NCBI RefSeq assembly: GCF_022436485.1
Contig: NZ_JAKUDO010000001.1
Location: 1 to 64,000, forward strand
Source of the DNA: Agrococcus sp. ARC_14
GTDB taxonomy: Bacteria > Actinomycetota > Actinomycetes > Actinomycetales > Microbacteriaceae
DNA: 64,000 bases
Direction of reading: 5' to 3'
Of the stretch, positions 59,333-64,000 are shown one piece after another; within the stretch, counting starts at the first letter, position 1; each line of letters opens with the position of its first letter. Made by a program: the position numbers and the translations under genes. Below the pieces are notes generated by a model, which saw nothing but the letters and a program-made list of their open reading frames with translations, ran no database searches and was not told the DNA's origin.

Positions 59333-60232
59333 TCAGTACTCGTTGATGGAGAGCAGCGTGCGGATGCCGATGCGCTCGAGGTATTCGGCGTGGTCAGCGG
59401 GGCCGACGATGTACTCCTCGATGTAGGCGTCAAGGTCGGTGCGGTCACCGCTCTTCAGCCAGGTCGTCGCGACAGCGAGGTACTGCTTGATGTGCTCTGC
59501 GTCGGGAACGTAGTAGCCATCCGCGGAGTACGGGTGCGACCCGAACGGTGCGCGGATGATGCCCGTCGCTCCCGGGATGCTCGTCTTCAGCGGATCCGCT
59601 CGGATCTGCTCCGGCGACACCACCTTCTCGACCGACACGTAGGTGGCGCTCGCTGCGTTGTACATCGCGATGTCGCCGTAGCGCGTTCCGTTGTGCTGCA
59701 CGTTGCCGTAGATGTCACTCACCGACGCATGGAGGAAGCAAACATCGATCTCGATCGCCGGCACCGCGATAAGCAGCTCGTCGTTGATCGGGTCGCGGTA
59801 CTGCTTGAGCTTCGGGTTGACCTTCGGCAGGTCGGTGCCGACGCCCGCCCGCCAGGGGTTGTACGGCACGCGCTGCGCCGAGGCACGCAGGCCCGCGTAG
59901 AAGTGCGCCTCGTCGAGCTCGAAGATGTCGAGGCTGCCATCCTGCGCCGCCTTGCGGAAGGCGGGCCCGATGCCCGCGAAGCCCTCTGCGCCGACGTAGG
60001 GCGAGATGACGTGGCTTGCGACGCCCGCGGCGATGAGCAGGTCAGTCTCGAGCCCTGAGGATGCGGCCCCCACGACGGTGAGGTTGCGACGGCCGTCCTT
60101 GATCAGCTGTCGCACGATCGCCATCGGGTGGCCCGAATTGATGAAGCCGCCGATGGAGATGGTCATGCCGTCATCGACCGCAGCTGCAGCCTCGGCGACC
60201 TCGATGATCTTGGATGCGCGCTCGCCGCTCAT
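59333..60232 (-). CDS. IpdA-like CoA-transferase-fold protein (alpha subunit)
   Basis: 299 residues. GMTISIGGFINSGHPMAIVRQL, ISPYVGAEGFAGIGPAFRKA and VGTDLPKVNP are alpha-subunit blocks of the GctA/IpdA type. It is co-transcribed with the beta-like subunit seven bases downstream. The ATG at 60232 overlaps the SDR stop. Ring or C-C hydrolysis of a CoA thioester is possible. Confidence 0.72.
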   Translation of the reverse strand: MSGERASKIIEVAEAAAAVDDGMTISIGGFINSGHPMAIVRQLIKDGRRNLTVVGAASSGLETDLLIAAGVASHVISPYVGAEGFAGIGPAFRKAAQDGSLDIFELDEAHFYAGLRASAQRVPYNPWRAGVGTDLPKVNPKLKQYRDPINDELLIAVPAIEIDVCFLHASVSDIYGNVQHNGTRYGDIAMYNAASATYVSVEKVVSPEQIRADPLKTSIPGATGIIRAPFGSHPYSADGYYVPDAEHIKQYLAVATTWLKSGDRTDLDAYIEEYIVGPADHAEYLERIGIRTLLSINEY

Positions 60233-61056
60233 CGGGTCACTTCCCACTCCGTCGTGTGCTCGACGCGGTAGTCGGTGCGATACCAGCGCGGGTGCCCGTG
60301 GATGGTCTGCCCGCCGTCGACCGGCACCGAGACGCCGGTGAGGAACGAGTTCTCGGGCGAGCTCAGGAAGAGCACCACGGATGCGACGTCCTCGGGGATG
60401 CCGAGTCGGCCGGAGGGCGTATCCGACAGCAGGATCTCTCGGTGCGCATCCCCGTTCTCCCCCGTGAGCATCGGGCCGGTCATGCCGGTCTCGATCACAC
60501 CGGGCTCGACGCAGTTCACACGGATGCGGTGGTTGCCGAGCTCGGATGCCAGCCCGGTCGCGAGCATCTTCACCCCCGCCTTCGTGGCGCAGTAGGCACC
60601 CAGCAGATCGGAGTACTGCGATGCGCCCGACGACGCGTTGATCACGATCGATCCACCGAGTCGCGCGTCGATCATCGAGCGCGCGACCGCCTGGCAGATG
60701 GCGAAGGTGCCGGTGAAGTTCACGTCGACGTGACGGTGCCACTCCTTGAGCGGCTGGTCGATCAGCGACGAGAACTTGCCGTAGCCAGCGTTCGCGAAGA
60801 GCGCGGTGATCGGCCCGAGTGCTGCGATCGCCCCTGCGACCCCCGCCTCGACTGCATCGTGGTCGGTCTGGTCGACTGCCGCGGCGTGCACCTTCACGCC
60901 CTCGGCCTCGCACAGGGCGACGGTCTCGGCGAGCAGCTCGACCTTGCGGTCGAAGACCGCAACGTCGCGGCCGGCCTTCGCGAATCCGACTGCCGTTGTC
61001 TGGCCGATGTCACCGGCTGCGCCGGTGACGAGTGCGGCGCCTAGTTGCTCGCTCAT
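60229..61056 (-). CDS. SDR-family NAD(P)-dependent oxidoreductase
   Basis: 275 residues. ALVTGAAGDIGQTTA is the cofactor motif, INASSGASQYSD holds the Ser, YCATKAG is Tyr-x3-Lys, and VNCVEPGVIETGM follows. Together with the next SDR and the acyl-CoA dehydrogenase, it gives the dehydrogenation steps of a beta-oxidation-like cycle. It overlaps both neighbours by four bases. Confidence 0.8.
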   Translation of the reverse strand: MSEQLGAALVTGAAGDIGQTTAVGFAKAGRDVAVFDRKVELLAETVALCEAEGVKVHAAAVDQTDHDAVEAGVAGAIAALGPITALFANAGYGKFSSLIDQPLKEWHRHVDVNFTGTFAICQAVARSMIDARLGGSIVINASSGASQYSDLLGAYCATKAGVKMLATGLASELGNHRIRVNCVEPGVIETGMTGPMLTGENGDAHREILLSDTPSGRLGIPEDVASVVLFLSSPENSFLTGVSVPVDGGQTIHGHPRWYRTDYRVEHTTEWEVTR

Positions 61057-61820
61057 ACTGCGGTATACCCTCCGTCGAAGTTGATGACGGCCCCCGTCAT
61101 GAAACGGGAGGCGTCGGAGACCATGAACACCAGCGGTGCGCCGATCTCGCTGGGATCAGCGATTCGCTTCTGCGGGATCTTCCGCAGCAGCGCCGTCGTG
61201 GCCGCCTCATCCGCCAGCACATCGCCAGGCATGTCCGTGGCGAAGTAGCCGGGCGAGAGGGCGTTGACCCGCACCTCTTCGCGAGCGAGCTCGACGGCGA
61301 GCGCGCGGGTGAGACCCACGACACCCGCCTTGCTGGCGGCATAGGCCGCCTGCCCGCGAACGCCGACGGAAGCGGCCAGCGAGGCGATGTTGACGATGGA
61401 TGTGCTGCGCTCACGCGTGCGATGCTGCAGGAAGGACTGGATCGCGAAGAACGTTCCGTTGAGATTCACGTCGACGATGCGCTGCCAGTCCTCGACGGAG
61501 ACGTCGAGGACGTCGGCTTGATGTGCCTGCGCCGCGTTGTTGACGATGGCGTCGAACGGCCCGACCTCGGCTGCCAGCTCGGCGAAGGCTGCCGCGACCG
61601 CCTCGGCATCGGTGGCGTCGAGGGCGCGGGGCGTTGCCTGCCCCCCGGCTGCGCGGATGACTGCTGCCTGCTCGACGAGCAGGTGCTCGCGTCGGCCGGT
61701 GAGGATCACGTGCGCGCCGGCCTGCGCCATGGCGGCGGCAGCTGCCGCTCCGAGGCCGGCCGATGCCCCCGTCACGATGACGACGCGGCCGTCGAGCCGG
61801 AAGGTGTCGAGCACGCTCAC
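61053..61820 (-). CDS. SDR-family NAD(P)-dependent oxidoreductase
   Basis: 255 residues. VIVTGASAGLGAAAA is the cofactor motif, NIASLAASVG has the Ser, YAASKAG is Tyr-x3-Lys, and VNALSPGYFATDM follows, as in gluconate or 3-oxoacyl reductases. It starts four bases inside the acyl-CoA dehydrogenase end. The substrate is unknown. Confidence 0.8.
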   Translation of the reverse strand: MSVLDTFRLDGRVVIVTGASAGLGAAAAAAMAQAGAHVILTGRREHLLVEQAAVIRAAGGQATPRALDATDAEAVAAAFAELAAEVGPFDAIVNNAAQAHQADVLDVSVEDWQRIVDVNLNGTFFAIQSFLQHRTRERSTSIVNIASLAASVGVRGQAAYAASKAGVVGLTRALAVELAREEVRVNALSPGYFATDMPGDVLADEAATTALLRKIPQKRIADPSEIGAPLVFMVSDASRFMTGAVINFDGGYTAV

Positions 61821-62971
61821 AGTCGGATCCCCATGCCCCGTGCGATCACGATCTTCTGGATCTCGCTGGTGCCGCCGCCGATCTCGAGGTATTTGCAGTC
61901 GCGGTAGTGCCGCGACACGGGGTACTCGTCGCAGAATCCGTAGCCGCCGAAGATCTGCACGGCCTCGCGTGTCGCGGAGACGTAGTCGCGGGTGGCCGAA
62001 AGCTTGGCGATCGACGCCACGTTGACCGCATCCGGGTCGCCAGCGTCGACCAGGGTGGCGGCGTGCATCGTGAGCGCGTGGTTCGCTTCGATCGCGACCC
62101 GCATCTCGACGAGCTTGTCTGCGATCAGCTGGTGACCGCCGATGGGCTTGCCGAACGTCTGGCGCTCCTTCGCATACGCGAGGCAGCGATCGAGGAGGTC
62201 CCGGAGCGCACCGACACTGAGCGCTGCAAGCAGGAGGCGCTCATTCGCCAGGCCCGGCAGGACGCCGTTCCAGCCCTGCCCCACTTCCCCCAGCACCTCA
62301 TTCGCGGGCACCCGCACATCGGCGAAGAACACCTCGCAGAGGTCGAGACCCTTGAGCCCCATCTTCGAGAGCTTGCGGACGGAGACGCCGGTGAGCGACG
62401 GATCGATCATCAGCGTCGTGATCCCGTCACGCTTGCCGCCTCCGGTGGAGGTGCGCACTCCGGTCACGATGACATCGGAGACCGCGGCGCCCGTGATGAA
62501 GACCTTCGATCCGTTCACGATGTAGTCGTCGCCGTCGAGGACCGCCGTCGTCCGCAGCGCGGCAGCGTCGGATCCGGAACCCGGCTCCGTGAGCGCGAAG
62601 GCAACGTTGTCGCCGTCGAGGATGCGCGGCATCCACACGGCCTTCTGCTCGTCGGTGCCCAAGCGATCAATCGCCTCGGCGCCCAGCACCCAGAGGGAGA
62701 AGTACGCCTGGCCGACGACGAGGTTGTGGCGGGCGAGCGCCTCGTGCACGAGCACGAGATCCTGAGCGCTCGCGCCGGCACCGCCGGCCTCCTCCGAGAT
62801 GGGGAGTGCCGACCATCCTGCGCTCGCGAGCGCGTCCATGACCTCTTGCGGGTACCGCGCCTCACGATCGAGCATCGCGGAGTACTCGTCGGTGACGATG
62901 CTCGCGCAGATCTGATCGATCGCGTCGATCATCATCTGCTGCTCTTCACTGAGCGTGCTCGAGATTGCCAT
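61817..62971 (-). CDS. Acyl-CoA dehydrogenase
   Basis: 384 residues. VAFALTEPGSGSDAAALRT is the flavin/substrate block, and the C-terminal QIFGGYGFCDEYPVSRHYRDCKYLEIGGGTSEIQK includes the base-bearing region, given here as residues about 344-378. It introduces a double bond into an acyl-CoA and reduces ETF, whose genes are in the same operon. The ATG at 62971 is preferred to GTG 62974 on ribosome-binding-site spacing. First gene of the operon; palindromes lie upstream. Confidence 0.85.
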   Translation of the reverse strand: MAISSTLSEEQQMMIDAIDQICASIVTDEYSAMLDREARYPQEVMDALASAGWSALPISEEAGGAGASAQDLVLVHEALARHNLVVGQAYFSLWVLGAEAIDRLGTDEQKAVWMPRILDGDNVAFALTEPGSGSDAAALRTTAVLDGDDYIVNGSKVFITGAAVSDVIVTGVRTSTGGGKRDGITTLMIDPSLTGVSVRKLSKMGLKGLDLCEVFFADVRVPANEVLGEVGQGWNGVLPGLANERLLLAALSVGALRDLLDRCLAYAKERQTFGKPIGGHQLIADKLVEMRVAIEANHALTMHAATLVDAGDPDAVNVASIAKLSATRDYVSATREAVQIFGGYGFCDEYPVSRHYRDCKYLEIGGGTSEIQKIVIARGMGIRL

Positions 62972-62990
62972 CACATTTCCTTCTCGCTTG

Positions 62991-63025
62991 CCTACGTTTG
63001 TAGGTAATCATGCTTGTCCTACAAG
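62991..63025. promoter_or_regulatory. Paired palindromes upstream of the fourteen-gene operon
   Basis: CCTAC-GTTT-GTAGG (62991-63004) and CTTGT-CCT-ACAAG (63013-63025). Both contain CCTACAA on one strand. They lie 20-54 bp upstream of the acyl-CoA dehydrogenase start, in an AT-rich stretch, as expected for a TetR- or MarR-type site. No regulator is visible nearby within the window. Confidence 0.5.
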
Positions 63026-63070
63026 TGTCAAGTCGACAAGAAAAATGTCCTCGACCTGCGTGGGTCAGTA

Positions 63071-63589
63071 CTACGAGACGTGGGACATGCGGCTGCTCAG
63101 GGCCGAGCTGGCCAAGGAATCCCAGGCAGCGAACTCCGCGTCTCGAGCCAAGCCCTTGGTCAGTAGCGCCACGGTGTCGCCGGCGAATCGCACGACGCGC
63201 CTGGTCTCAAGGCTCACATTCAGCAGCACGGTCTCCAGGCTGCTGGAGAGCAAGCCCCGATCCTCGTCGACGAGGTACGTCATCGTCTGCACGGCGGTCT
63301 CCGTCGCATCGACCAAGCGCATCCTGCAGGTAAATCGGGTGCCCAATCGCACCTCCCGCAGGTAGCGCGCGCGGTGCTCGATCGAGAACAGGCCCATGCC
63401 CGTCCGCACCGGGTACTCCAGGTCGAGGCCGAACGCACCGCATCCGGCTATCGTCGCCCTCGTCTGCACGTTCAGGTACTCCAGCACGGTCATGTGGCCC
63501 ATGACATCCAGTTGCTCCGGCTCAACGGATCCTTCGCTTACGATCGGCACGCCGGCCAGATCGTCGAACGCGGGGGCACGGAGGCTCAT
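63071..63589 (-). CDS. Hotdog-fold acyl-CoA thioesterase
   Basis: 172 residues. VMGHMTVLEYLNVQTRATI is the active-site helix of the 4-hydroxybenzoyl-CoA thioesterase family, and YLREVRLGTRFTCRMRLVDATETAVQTMTYLVDED continues the hotdog strands (residues 78-112). It would release a free acid from CoA. It starts four bases inside the LivM-like gene end, so it belongs to the upstream transporter operon. Confidence 0.75.
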   Translation of the reverse strand: MSLRAPAFDDLAGVPIVSEGSVEPEQLDVMGHMTVLEYLNVQTRATIAGCGAFGLDLEYPVRTGMGLFSIEHRARYLREVRLGTRFTCRMRLVDATETAVQTMTYLVDEDRGLLSSSLETVLLNVSLETRRVVRFAGDTVALLTKGLARDAEFAAWDSLASSALSSRMSHVS

Positions 63590-64000
63590 GTCCGCGCACC
63601 GCTCGGCGCCGGGACGGCCGGCTCATCGAGCCCTGCCACTGGCTTCACGCGCGACCGCCGACGACGGACGAGCGAGATCAGCCCGCCCGGCACGAACAGC
63701 ACGAGCAGGATGTAGACGATGCCGAGCACAAGGTCGTGCGAGGTCACGGCGCGCTCGAGGTAGGTGGGCAGCTCATGCACCCACGCCTGGCGATCGAGCT
63801 GGTCCAGCATCGGGCCGCTCAGCCGCACCAGGAACGCACCCAGGATCGGGCCGAGCAGGGTTCCGGGGCCACCGATGATGACGATGAGCAGCACCTGCAC
63901 CTGGATGTGCAGGCCGAGCTGCTCCGGCGAAGCGATCTGCAGCAGCACGGCGTTCAGCGCGCCGGCAAGGCCTGCGATCGCCCCCGACACGGTGAGCGCG
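63586..64000 (-). CDS. Branched-chain amino acid ABC transporter permease (LivM type), 3' part
   Basis: At least 137 C-terminal residues, with the 5' end beyond the window. GLAGALNAVLLQIASPE and VLLIVIIGGPGTLLGPILGAFLV are typical LivM segments, then a final helix LGIVYILLVLFVPGGLISLV. LIV-class importers in catabolic clusters often carry aromatic or aliphatic acids. This one probably brings in the substrate of the adjacent CoA-pathway operon, by context only. The thioesterase gene overlaps its stop. Confidence 0.82.
   Translation of the reverse strand, partial: ALTVSGAIAGLAGALNAVLLQIASPEQLGLHIQVQVLLIVIIGGPGTLLGPILGAFLVRLSGPMLDQLDRQAWVHELPTYLERAVTSHDLVLGIVYILLVLFVPGGLISLVRRRRSRVKPVAGLDEPAVPAPSGART

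Noticed and set aside
1..64000. CRISPR arrays, rRNA or tRNA genes, riboswitches
   Set aside because: No regularly spaced repeats, no tRNA-like cloverleaf region and no recognisable aptamer were seen on either strand.

Overview
This is GC-rich DNA with the codon habits and translationally coupled operons (ATGA, GTGA and TGATG overlaps at most junctions) of an actinobacterium. The F420-dependent-type oxidoreductase and the gene content fit Microbacteriaceae or a relative; that placement is an inference. The window has no rRNA, tRNA, replication or other housekeeping genes. It is a dense set of catabolic operons, each with its own transporter and regulator, broken by two mobile-DNA scars.

Layout. 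(1) 1-2389: an SsuABC-like ABC operon (DUF6282 protein, ATPase, permease) whose permease is cut by nested IS3-family sequences. (2) 2482-3459: a denD-like dehydrogenase. (3) 3539-4963: a nucleotidyltransferase-type toxin/antitoxin cassette between two perfect 115-bp direct repeats, inserted at the 3' end of an MFS gene. (4) 14114 down to 4850: a nine-gene minus-strand operon with the lower gallate / protocatechuate-4,5 pathway (PIG-L hydratase galB, RraA-type aldolase galC, PrpF-type tautomerase galD), an Fbp-like ABC importer, a GntR regulator, an oxidoreductase and an MFS carrier. (5) 23689 down to 14239: a second DUF6282 operon with a cupin-like protein, HpaI-type aldolase, SsuABC-like importer, flavin reductase, IclR regulator and pcaI-pcaJ-pcaF. 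(6) 29957 down to 23881: MFS carrier, CaiB-type CoA-transferase, stand-alone citryl-CoA-lyase-like protein, LigB/LigA dioxygenase and an amidohydrolase. (7) 30105-31535: IclR regulator divergent from a DoxX protein.

(8) 31597-43118: three MHS-family carriers with a zinc alcohol dehydrogenase, metallo-beta-lactamase hydrolase, SDR, two 3-hydroxyisobutyrate-dehydrogenase-like proteins, cupin, two carboxymuconolactone-decarboxylase-like proteins and an FCD-GntR regulator; matching palindromes lie upstream of the carriers. (9) 43111-47419: HutC-type GntR regulator, pdxA2, a four-carbon acid sugar kinase and a KDG-permease-type carrier, probably for D-threonate. (10) 47541-49543: a decayed monooxygenase gene and two SDRs. 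(11) 62971 down to 49575: fourteen tightly packed genes containing an acyl-CoA dehydrogenase, two SDRs, an IpdAB-like pair, acyl-CoA ligase, citryl-CoA-lyase-like protein, BKACE enzyme, ETF with a cytochrome-b-like membrane protein, a 3-oxoacid CoA-transferase and an FGD-like enzyme. This looks like a complete CoA-dependent degradation route for an unknown acid. (12) 63071-64000: thioesterase and the 3' part of a LivM-type permease running off the window.

How it works together: importers bring in aromatic, sugar-acid or other carboxylic acids. Ring cleavage, tautomerisation, hydration and aldol or CoA-dependent cleavage then send the carbon to pyruvate, oxaloacetate, acetyl-CoA, succinyl-CoA or DHAP. 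The least explained parts are the DUF6282/ABC operons, the two pairings of a CoA-activating enzyme with a stand-alone citryl-CoA-lyase-like protein, the ETF/cytochrome-b operon, and the direct-repeat-flanked toxin cassette.
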